Of a stretch of DNA of 64,000 nt, positions 55,584 through 62,023 are shown one piece after another (the stretch's first letter is position 1; every line of letters starts with the position of its first letter). This DNA comes from Thiemannella venezuelensis (GTDB lineage Bacteria; Actinomycetota; Actinomycetes; Streptosporangiales; Streptosporangiaceae). The notes under the pieces were generated by a model. It saw only the letters and a list, made by a program, of their open reading frames with translations. It was not told where the DNA came from and ran no database searches. Where the stretch lies: assembly GCF_014203605.1 (NCBI RefSeq), contig NZ_JACHJJ010000006.1, positions 248,001 to 312,000 on the forward strand, written 5' to 3'. A program made the position numbers and the translations under genes.

Positions 55584-55620
55584 GGCGAAGAGACCTCGGG
55601 GGAAGACGGGGAAGAAAAAG

Positions 55621-55646
55621 AGGGCGCGGTCCGGGGACCGCGCCCT
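55621..55646 (-). terminator. Intrinsic-terminator-like hairpin in the leader of the HEPN-motif gene
   Basis: AGGGCGCGGTCC and GGACCGCGCCCT form a perfect 12-bp stem (13 with a flanking G-C pair) around a 2-nt gap. On the minus strand it is followed by CTTTTTCTT, the classical U-tract. It stands 38 bp before the ATG at 55583 and no minus-strand gene lies upstream, so it would act inside the 5' leader as an attenuator. Confidence 0.65.
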
Positions 55647-55648
55647 CG

Positions 55649-55682
55649 GGGGCATCTGCCCCTGTGAAGCGTGTGCTCGCTT
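55649..55682 (-). promoter_or_regulatory. Two further leader hairpins upstream of the attenuator
   Basis: GGGGC-AGAT-GCCCC (55649-55662) contains an in-frame ATG at 55653, partly in the loop. AAGCG-AGCACA-CGCTT (55667-55682) follows upstream. With the terminator-like stem they make three hairpins in about 65 nt. A TATAGT -10-like element at 55696-55701 on the minus strand would start RNA near 55689, just ahead of them. Confidence 0.5.
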
Positions 55683-55888
55683 GCGCGACTCCTCGACTAT
55701 ACCCCGATCTTCCGGCGGCCGAGCGTGGTTTTTCGGTAAAGCCCGGTCGCGGTCGGGCCGTCCGCGGCTCACGGCCGGTTGAGTCGGGTGGAATCGTCGC
55801 TTGATATCGGGCATGTTGGATTATTCGGGGTTGGATATCTTTGTTCGGCGTCTATGGTGAAATGATCGGTAATGCGATCAGGGGGATC

Positions 55889-57892
55889 ATGGAACCGGCG
55901 CCATCGGGAACAGGATCGTCAGGAACGGGGCCGTCGGGGACGCCGCTCTCGCCGGACTTCGCCGGGATCGACCCCGGTCAGATGCTGGAGTTCGTCTCCG
56001 AGCTGGAACGCGGCCGGGACGTGATCGGCGAGCAGGCCGAGCGGATCCGGCAGCTGCTCGCGGCGGCCCAGGTGCCCGCCTCCGGCCTGCAGCCGGTCAG
56101 GGAGATCGCGGGATGGATCGACGGCGAGCTGCCGGGCCTGCGCCGGCGCCAGGAGATGGCGCGGGCGACCAACGCGCTGCCGACCTGGGGGATCGGCTCC
56201 CCGCTGGTCGCCTTCGACGAGAGCGCCTACCGCTCCCCCGAGGAGTCCCGGCGGCAGGGCACGGAGCTGGGCGAGCGGTTCAGGAAGCTCGGCCCGGCCG
56301 GGTTCTGGACCCACCACGCCGACTCCGACCAATACGCCGGGGTGCTCAAGGAGCTGGAGGCCGGCAAGCACGACGCCGAGTTCACCGCGGCCTTCTTCGC
56401 CGCGCTGGGTACGGCGGCGGCCCTGAAGCTTCCCCTGACGTTCCGGGAGAACCTGCACCGGCGCGGCAACCCCGCCACCCTCGGCCCGCCCGACCCTGAT
56501 GATGCGATGTTGCGCACGCTGAGCCAGGCGTTCGGCAGCGCGGTCACGGCGGGGGCGCACGTGCCGGGCTTCGCGAAGATCGCCGATGCGGTACGGCGGG
56601 CGGACCTGTCCGGGGAGGAGCGGGCCGGGGCGGACCTGCTGCTGAGCGCGGGGGAGTTCCCGCCGGAGTGGCTGGCGGGGGTGGCGGCGGCCTGGGGGAT
56701 GGCGAACCCGCGCAAGGTGCCCACGGGGCTGATGTACGCGCTGGGCAACAACCCGGCCGCCGCGCGGCTGGCGATCGAGAAGGCGGCCGGGCCGTTCACG
56801 AAGGATCAGAAGAAGCTGAAGGAGTACCTGAAGGAGTTCAACCAGCACGTTCTCAACAGCGGCTGGGACTCCAGAGGAGATGCGTTCGGGCGCATGCTGG
56901 CCGCTGCGGCGGGCGCCTACGACGAGCAGGACGGCGCGCACAGCAGGGAGGCGGCGGCGTTCGCGTTCACGGTGATGACGACGTTCGGGGATTTCAAGGT
57001 GGCGGAGTCGGCGCGGGTGCACCTGTCGGAGCTGGCGGGGGCGTACGCCACGGAGATCACCGAGGGCGCGAACATCGGGGACGGCAACATGACCGAGCCC
57101 AGCGCGCTGAAGCCGACGACCTCGGCCCTGGGGTTGAAGTCGGCGTTCACTCTGAGTCCGCAGGACACGTACACGTTCATGAAGCTGTTCGCCGACACGG
57201 ATGAGAACCTGGCCCCGTTCGAGGAGGCCATGGGCCGCTTCTCCCAGAAGTTGATCGCCGACGCCGTTGCGGATGTCAAGAGGAGTGGGGACACCGAGCA
57301 ACTGGACCGGGTGCTCAATGCTCTGGGCAACGTCCGGGGTTTCGAGGTGGCCGCCGCCGAGAAGGTCCGGGGCGAGCTGGACGCGCTCGACGAGCAGGCC
57401 AAGAAGCTCCAGGGGTTCGCCCTCGACCTGGGACTAGGCGTGGGCGGCCTGCTCATCGAGGGGGTGCCCGGTCAGCTCGCCTGGTTCGCGCTCAGTACGG
57501 GCTTCTCCGGCAAGGACGCCTTCTGGCCGGAGAGCGAGAAACGAACGGACAAGCTGGACAAGGCCGATGGGAACGCGACGCTCGGCCGCCAGCATGTGTT
57601 CGCGCAGATGCTCATGGCCAATGGGTTCACTCCGAAGGTCACCCCCGCCGAGTATCAGGCAACCTGTCCGCCGGGCGTGGCCATCGCTGACGCCGAAGGC
57701 AACCTCCGGCCCTTCCCTGAGCTGCTCAAGCAGGGCAACAAGGGTCTCGTGGCCTTTGAGAAGTGGGCCGATGCCAACGGCATGGGCGGTGACGACGAAC
57801 TCGCGTTCGGGAGGCTGTCCAACGACATGGCGAGCTGGTTCGAGGGCGGTAGCGGGCGAGGCAGAGAACGAGCCCCGATTTTCGACAGCTAG
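55889..57892 (+). CDS. Large ESX-substrate/WXG-like protein of unknown function
   Basis: The reading from ATG 55889 has 667 aa, with AGGGGG just upstream; in-frame starts at 55862 and TTG 55841 are weaker. A short Pro/Gly/Ser head is followed by an N-terminal helical hairpin (IDPGQMLEFVSELERGRDVIGEQAERIRQLLAA ... VREIAGWIDGELPGLRRRQEMARA), as in proteins that accompany WXG100 genes in actinomycetes. The body is helical (AGFWTHHADSDQYAGVLKELEAG) with no catalytic motif. A hydrophobic stretch (FALDLGLGVGGLLIEGVPGQLAWFALSTGF) lies near residue 520. It is followed by a lipoprotein and a WXG-like gene. It may be a toxin-like secreted protein or a structural partner; this is open. Confidence 0.7.
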   Translation: MEPAPSGTGSSGTGPSGTPLSPDFAGIDPGQMLEFVSELERGRDVIGEQAERIRQLLAAAQVPASGLQPVREIAGWIDGELPGLRRRQEMARATNALPTWGIGSPLVAFDESAYRSPEESRRQGTELGERFRKLGPAGFWTHHADSDQYAGVLKELEAGKHDAEFTAAFFAALGTAAALKLPLTFRENLHRRGNPATLGPPDPDDAMLRTLSQAFGSAVTAGAHVPGFAKIADAVRRADLSGEERAGADLLLSAGEFPPEWLAGVAAAWGMANPRKVPTGLMYALGNNPAAARLAIEKAAGPFTKDQKKLKEYLKEFNQHVLNSGWDSRGDAFGRMLAAAAGAYDEQDGAHSREAAAFAFTVMTTFGDFKVAESARVHLSELAGAYATEITEGANIGDGNMTEPSALKPTTSALGLKSAFTLSPQDTYTFMKLFADTDENLAPFEEAMGRFSQKLIADAVADVKRSGDTEQLDRVLNALGNVRGFEVAAAEKVRGELDALDEQAKKLQGFALDLGLGVGGLLIEGVPGQLAWFALSTGFSGKDAFWPESEKRTDKLDKADGNATLGRQHVFAQMLMANGFTPKVTPAEYQATCPPGVAIADAEGNLRPFPELLKQGNKGLVAFEKWADANGMGGDDELAFGRLSNDMASWFEGGSGRGRERAPIFDS

Positions 57893-57983
57893 GGTCCAGT
57901 TCCTTATATTGGCCGGAAAACCTCAACCCTGATGGATGGAGCACCTCGGCCTTCTGGCTGATATCCCGGAAAAAGCCGCTGAA

Positions 57984-58427
57984 CTATGCGATTGGGAGGC
58001 ATTCGGTCTCGCCCCGGACCCCGTACTGCCCATTGGCAGGGGACTCCAGAACGATCACTGTTCTGTGTTCGTTGTTGGCGAGTTTGATGGGGGCGTTGCC
58101 ACGGTCTTCAACGATGTCATAGGTTGCGACCCGGGAGAGTGATCCCAGGAGAAGGGTGTTGAGCCCGTCAGGAGTGCGGTGTGACGCAGGGTCCGTCCCG
58201 GTGGCGGCAAAGGTCCGCTTGGCCTTGCCTTCACCGCAGGGGATGTCCCGGCCACCGGGGTCGGTGATCTTGACGTCCAGGGCGTGGCGTTCTTTCATCA
58301 GTTCGGTGATGTGGAGCTTCAGGGTCTCTCCGGCTTCGGCGGCGGTGGGGTCTTTTTCGGCGCAGCCGGAAACCGTCAATAACGCCACCGCGCACATCGC
58401 GACGCTCCGCCGTACGGGACGTGCCAT
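57984..58427 (-). CDS. Small lipoprotein
   Basis: This 147-aa protein has an N-terminal signal with lipobox LLTVSGC (Cys about residue 22). The mature part reads ETLKLHITELMKERHALDVKITDPGGRDIPCGEGKAKRTFAATG, followed by LNTLLLGSLSRVATYDIV and a C-terminal GQYGVRGETECLP. The two further cysteines (DIPCGEG, ETECLP) may form a disulphide. The ATG at 58427 is preferred. Similar lipoproteins accompany WXG-type genes in actinomycetes; no function is known. Third positions here are less GC-rich than in the neighbours. Confidence 0.75.
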   Translation of the reverse strand: MARPVRRSVAMCAVALLTVSGCAEKDPTAAEAGETLKLHITELMKERHALDVKITDPGGRDIPCGEGKAKRTFAATGTDPASHRTPDGLNTLLLGSLSRVATYDIVEDRGNAPIKLANNEHRTVIVLESPANGQYGVRGETECLPIA

Positions 58428-58517
58428 GAAGTCCTCCAAGAGCTGGCCGACTTGCGCTAGATCCCATAATGTCCAATAGATCGGTTCGGTGGACCCGCAT
58501 ATAGGGGAGACGTTCTC

Positions 58518-58775
58518 ATGGGTCATCCCTCTGACGGAGCGGCTGACGCGCGACGCCGGATCCTGGAGCAGACGCTGGCGGAGGTCAAGGCGCGGGTGGA
58601 GATCCTGGAGGCGGCGCTCGATCCCGCCCATCGGCGGTTCACCGGCCAGGCCGTCTGGGTCGGCCCGACCGCCCGGCGCTTCGCCGAGGACCTCGTCGCC
58701 CGCCGCGCACGGCTCCGCCAGGCGGGCCAGGCCCTCGTCACCACGGTCGAGGAAGAACTCGCCTCCACCCGCTGA
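58518..58775 (+). CDS. WXG100-like small helical protein
   Basis: This 85-aa protein starts at ATG 58518 after GGGGAG. It is two helices around a W-x-G turn: LEQTLAEVKARVEILEAALDPAHRRFTGQAVWVGPTARRFAEDLVARRARL. The WVG turn followed by P-T-A-x-x-F matches the WXG100/ESAT-6 pattern, although somewhat shorter than 100 aa. Such proteins form dimers and leave the cell by type VII secretion. The large protein at 55889 could be its partner; no EccC-type ATPase is in view. Confidence 0.75.
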   Translation: MGHPSDGAADARRRILEQTLAEVKARVEILEAALDPAHRRFTGQAVWVGPTARRFAEDLVARRARLRQAGQALVTTVEEELASTR

Positions 58776-58834
58776 GCGTCCGTCCCTCGGCGTTCGAGTC
58801 TTCTGGCCGGGCAGGCGCCATGCCTTCGGAGTCG

Positions 58835-59107
58835 TTACGGATGGTAGGCGTCTCGGCGGCGTTTGATGGTCTGGATCGTCACGCTGCGTTTGTCCTCGTC
58901 GATCCGGTAGATCACACGGTAGGTCCCACGCCGGGCGACATGCAGGCCCTCGTATGGTTCCTGGAGGGGTTTGCCCACGCGCCATGGCTCCTGGGCGATG
59001 GCGCCCGTGACCAGCTCCCAGGCGGCGGCGGCCACACTCTCGGGTAGTTCTGCGGTGAGGGCGCGACGGGCGGGCGGGCTGAGGAGGACCGTATAGCGGT
59101 CGCTCAC
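58835..59107 (-). CDS. RelE/ParE-family toxin
   Basis: This 90-aa toxin starts at GTG 59107 after GGAGG. The RelE fold is visible: YTVLLSPPARRALTAELPE, EPWRVGKPLQEPYEGLHVARRGTYRVIYRIDEDKRSVTIQTIKRRRDAYH. Arg in GTYRVIYRID and the terminal RRRDAY residues are those expected of mRNA-cutting RelE members. It follows its antitoxin gene by 55 bp, with a small alternative ATG frame in between. Confidence 0.92.
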   Translation of the reverse strand: MSDRYTVLLSPPARRALTAELPESVAAAAWELVTGAIAQEPWRVGKPLQEPYEGLHVARRGTYRVIYRIDEDKRSVTIQTIKRRRDAYHP

Positions 59108-59162
59108 CTGGCCTCCCTCGTCGGCCGCGCTCGCAACGTCGCCGTGCTCATGGTTCGCCCGC

Positions 59163-59450
59163 TCACGCGCTCGCCCTGCCGAGCCGGGCGGCCATGATGG
59201 CGGCCATCTCCTCCTCGGTGGTCAGGTCGCCTCCCGCCTCGGCGGCTGCGGCCTCGACCAGGTCGGCGCGTGTCTCCGGATCGGCGAGGATCTCCAGGGT
59301 CTCCTGCAGGGACTCCCACTCGGCCACGGAAACAATCATGGCATGCGGTCGTCCGTTCCGCGTCAGGGTGAAGTGGTCATGCTCACGGGCGGCCCGGTCG
59401 GCCAGCTCGGTCAGCCGGTCCTTCGCTTCGCTGATCGGGATGATCTCCAT
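59163..59450 (-). CDS. Phd/YefM-family antitoxin
   Basis: This 95-aa protein starts at ATG 59450. The N-terminal DNA-binding part is standard (PISEAKDRLTELADRAAREHDHFTLTRNGRPHAMIVSVAEWESLQETLEIL). The C-terminus (LVEAAAAEAGGDLTTEEEMAAIMAARL) would wrap the RelE toxin. It precedes the toxin gene and should repress the pair. The palindromic operator was not identified with confidence. Confidence 0.93.
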   Translation of the reverse strand: MEIIPISEAKDRLTELADRAAREHDHFTLTRNGRPHAMIVSVAEWESLQETLEILADPETRADLVEAAAAEAGGDLTTEEEMAAIMAARLGRASA

Positions 59451-59532
59451 AAGACAATGGTACGTGAATGGCCGATATTCCAGCCAGAGTTCCGGCCATC
59501 TCAGCTCGAGAGGCCGGAACTGGTACGGGGTG

Positions 59533-59943
59533 TCACTGTCCGGTGAGCTGGAACCAGACCACGCGTCCGGCCGGGGTGTCGTGCCAGCCCCAGGCGGAGG
59601 CGATCTCGTCGACCAGCCAGAGGCCCCGGCCCGTACAGCTTCCGATGCACGTGTCCGCGCGCAGGGAGGGGCGGTGTTCGGGGGATCCGGCGTCGATGAC
59701 GTCGATGTGGAGCGTTCCATCGCAGTTCGCGACGGCCACGTGCACCTGCCCGCCGGGGCGGCGGCCGGAGTCGGAGTGGCGGACGGCGTTGGCGACCAGT
59801 TCGCTGACGAGCAGGAGCGCGTCGTCGGCCTGTGCGTGTCCGGCGGCGTCCAGCAGGTCGCGGACGTAGCGCCGCGCCTTGGGCACGGAGGAGAGCTCGC
59901 CGGGGAACTCGCCCTGTCCCAGCAGTCCCGGTGTCATCGTCAT
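59533..59943 (-). CDS. Anti-sigma-factor-like ATPase (HATPase_c_2)
   Basis: This 136-aa protein has the RsbW-like fold with N box DDALLLVSELVANAVRHSDSG, the D in IDVIDAGSPEHRP and the G box CTGRGLWLVDEIASAWGW. Its ATG at 59943 overlaps the stop of the gene upstream by ATGA. It is one arm of a whiJ-like cluster together with the XRE and DUF397 genes. Confidence 0.9.
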   Translation of the reverse strand: MTMTPGLLGQGEFPGELSSVPKARRYVRDLLDAAGHAQADDALLLVSELVANAVRHSDSGRRPGGQVHVAVANCDGTLHIDVIDAGSPEHRPSLRADTCIGSCTGRGLWLVDEIASAWGWHDTPAGRVVWFQLTGQ

Positions 59944-60446
59944 CGCACGGCCTCCAGGATCCGCTCCGCCGCCGCCCGCATCCCGCTACGGCTCCATCGG
60001 TCGCGTTCGGGCTGCCCGTGCCCGGACCGTTCTGGATCTGGCCGGTCGTACCCCGCCCGGTCGTGTTCGGGCCGTCCGGGGTCTGGCGGCCCGGGTTCGG
60101 GCCGGCCGGGGTCCGGTCGGTCGTGCCCGGACCGGTCGTACCCCGGCCGGTCATGTCCGGGGCGTTCGGGATTCGGCCGGGTGCGGCCGTGCCGGGTATG
60201 GGGTGGCCGGTCACGGCTCCGGTTCCAGGTGAACACCGAGGTGCGGCCCCGCTGCTCGGTGGTGGCCCGCGGCCGGCCGGGCGGGAGGAAGATCTCCACG
60301 CTCGGCCTCCCGGCGGGCGGGAGCCGGACCACGGAGTCGAACCCCAGCTCGTTCAACTCCCAGGCCAGCTCCACCAGGTGGCCGCTCCACCCTCGAAGTT
60401 CACGCACCCTCATCTCCTCGCCGCCTTCCATCAGTTCAAGTCGCAT
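59940..60446 (-). CDS. Protein with Arg/Pro/Asp-rich repeats, whiJ-cluster associated
   Basis: The reading from ATG 60446 has 168 aa; a start at 60413 is also plausible. The first 70 residues look folded (RELRGWSGHLVELAWELNELGFDSVVRLPPAGRPSVEIFLPPGR). The central 65 residues are imperfect repeats of the type P-x-R-P-x-H-D-R-x-G-Y-D-R, which come from degenerate GC-rich DNA repeats, and these make the product highly charged. The end forms a short helix. It is cotranscribed with the ATPase. No function is known. Confidence 0.6.
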   Translation of the reverse strand: MRLELMEGGEEMRVRELRGWSGHLVELAWELNELGFDSVVRLPPAGRPSVEIFLPPGRPRATTEQRGRTSVFTWNRSRDRPPHTRHGRTRPNPERPGHDRPGYDRSGHDRPDPGRPEPGPPDPGRPEHDRAGYDRPDPERSGHGQPERDRWSRSGMRAAAERILEAVR

Positions 60447-60605
60447 CGGACATTTCTAGCTACTGACAGTGATTGAGCGTGTGCCTAGAGCATGCAATGA
60501 AGCGGGGTGCCATGCAACAGGAATGGCAAATTGCTCGGAAGCTAACTCCAACACTTTCTGTTCATGAGTCGCTACCCTGGGTTCCGGGTCAAGGGAGGGT
60601 TGATC

Positions 60606-61460
60606 GTGAGACAAGCTGCGAGTCCTACAGTCCGCAGGCGACGCCTGGCGTCCGAATTGCGTCGTCTACGAGAGCGCGCTCAGTTGACGATGGAGGAGGT
60701 CGGCGAGCAGTTGGGCTGGTCCGCGACGAAGATCTCGCGGATCGAGACGGCCCGGGTCAGGGTGGGGCTCAAGGACACCGAGTGCCTTCTCGATCTCTAT
60801 GCGGTTGATCCCGCCAAGCAAGGTGAGCTGATCGACCTCGCGAAGGATGCCCGGAAGAAGGGCTGGTGGCAGGCTTATGGCGATCTTCCGGCGGAGTACA
60901 CCACCTACATCGGGCTCGAAGCCGAGGCCGCCTCGATGCGGAGCTTCGCACCCACTGTCCTACCGGGCATCCTCCAAACCGAGGATTACGCTCGCGCCGT
61001 CATCCGTTCGGCCCTGTTCGTCTCATCTCCGGGCGAGATCGAGCGCCGAGTCGAGGTTCGCATGGCCCGGCAGGGACTTCTCGTCCGAGACGAGCCTCTG
61101 CGGCTCTGGGTGGTGCTGGACGAAGCCGTCGTTCGACGCCCGGTCGGAGGGTCTGCCGTGATGAGGTCTCAGCTTGAACGGCTCCTCGATGCGGCGGACC
61201 TGCCCAACGTCACCGTTCAGGTGCTGCCTTTCGCTGTAGGGGTCCATCCAGGCACGAACGGCGCGTTCGCGATCATGGAGTTCCCTGAGCCCGCCGATCC
61301 CGACGTGGTGTTCATGGAGAACTTTACAGGAAGCCTCTACATAGAACGAGAAAAGGATGTCCATCAATATACGATGATATTCGACCATCTTCGGGCTAAA
61401 GCGCTGGATCCGGATGACTCTCGCCGCTTCATCGCGGATACAGTCGTCCAGTTCGAGTGA
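60606..61460 (+). CDS. XRE-family regulator with DUF5753 (WhiJ-like)
   Basis: The 284-aa reading from GTG 60606 is supported by GGAGGG 6 nt upstream; ATG 60564 is an alternative. The HTH is RRRRLASELRRLRERAQLTMEEVGEQLGWSATKISRIETARVRV. The DUF5753 domain includes FAPTVLPGILQTEDYARAVIRSA, WVVLDEAVVRRPVGGSAVMRSQLERLLDAADLPNVTVQVLPF and GTNGAFAIMEFPEPADPDVVFMEN. The DUF397 gene follows 23 bp later, and the ATPase pair diverges, the usual whiJ-type layout in actinomycetes. GC content is lower than in surrounding genes. Confidence 0.92.
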   Translation: MRQAASPTVRRRRLASELRRLRERAQLTMEEVGEQLGWSATKISRIETARVRVGLKDTECLLDLYAVDPAKQGELIDLAKDARKKGWWQAYGDLPAEYTTYIGLEAEAASMRSFAPTVLPGILQTEDYARAVIRSALFVSSPGEIERRVEVRMARQGLLVRDEPLRLWVVLDEAVVRRPVGGSAVMRSQLERLLDAADLPNVTVQVLPFAVGVHPGTNGAFAIMEFPEPADPDVVFMENFTGSLYIEREKDVHQYTMIFDHLRAKALDPDDSRRFIADTVVQFE

Positions 61461-61483
61461 TCGCTTCCGGAAGGAGCTGTGGA

Positions 61484-61786
61484 ATGTCCACACCGGAGCT
61501 GTCCCAGGTGGGGTGGCGGAAGAGTTCTCTCAGTGGAAACGGGCAGGACTGCGTCGAGGTCGGTGTCTGGCGCAAGAGCAGTCGCAGCGGTGCGGCTCAG
61601 GACTGCGTCGAAGTCAGGGTCGTTGACGAAGCTTCGGCTGCGGTCGGGCACAAGGCGGACATGGAGCGGGTCTTCCTGGTTCGGGACTCCAAGGATCCTG
61701 GGGGGCCGGTGCTGGCCTTCGCTCCGGCCGGGTGGGACGCCTTCGTCGGCGCCGTCAAGGGCGGGGAGTTCGGCGATCTGAGCTGA
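61484..61786 (+). CDS. DUF397 protein with a duplicated N-terminal unit
   Basis: This 100-aa protein starts at ATG 61484 after AAGGAG. DUF397 usually has one W-x-KSS-x-S-x...C-VEV unit. Here it occurs twice in tandem: WRKSSLSGNGQDCVEVGV then WRKSSRSGAAQDCVEVRV, each 18 residues (61514-61567 and 61568-61621). The rest is standard (VFLVRDSKDPGGPVLAFAPAGWDAFVGAVKGGEF). It is the small partner of the XRE regulator and ends at an intrinsic terminator. Confidence 0.92.
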   Translation: MSTPELSQVGWRKSSLSGNGQDCVEVGVWRKSSRSGAAQDCVEVRVVDEASAAVGHKADMERVFLVRDSKDPGGPVLAFAPAGWDAFVGAVKGGEFGDLS

Positions 61787-61798
61787 TCGTCGGAGATG

Positions 61799-61817
61799 GG
61801 CGGTGTCCGCCGTTTTT
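61799..61817 (+). terminator. Intrinsic terminator after the XRE-DUF397 operon
   Basis: GGCGG-TGT-CCGCC followed by G and TTTTT lies 13 bp after the DUF397 stop. Stem plus U-tract is the standard form. It separates this operon from pglX, which therefore needs its own promoter in 61818-62023. Confidence 0.75.
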
Positions 61818-62023
61818 CCTTCGGTTGCACGGCCTTGGTGATGATGTGAACGGAGCCTGGTTTCGCTGACCGTTCGCGTGCTTTCGCTGTGCGCCCGTAT
61901 TGTTATCAGGCTGGCCGGGCTTGTGGCGCCGGACTCGTCAGACTGGTGGTGCATCGCGCGTGCCGTGATGCGTCCGGTGCGCAGGGGGCCGGCGACCGGT
62001 GACGGGACGGGAGGGGTGGTCAG

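Noticed and set aside
57936-58142. 68-codon plus-strand frame after the large ESX-like protein
   Set aside because: It lies mostly antisense to the lipoprotein gene, which has a lipobox and familiar motifs; no good ribosome-binding site was seen.
60000-60230. Short GC-rich repeats considered as a CRISPR array
   Set aside because: Units are about 15-25 bp, imperfect, without unique spacers, and are in frame within the 168-aa protein.
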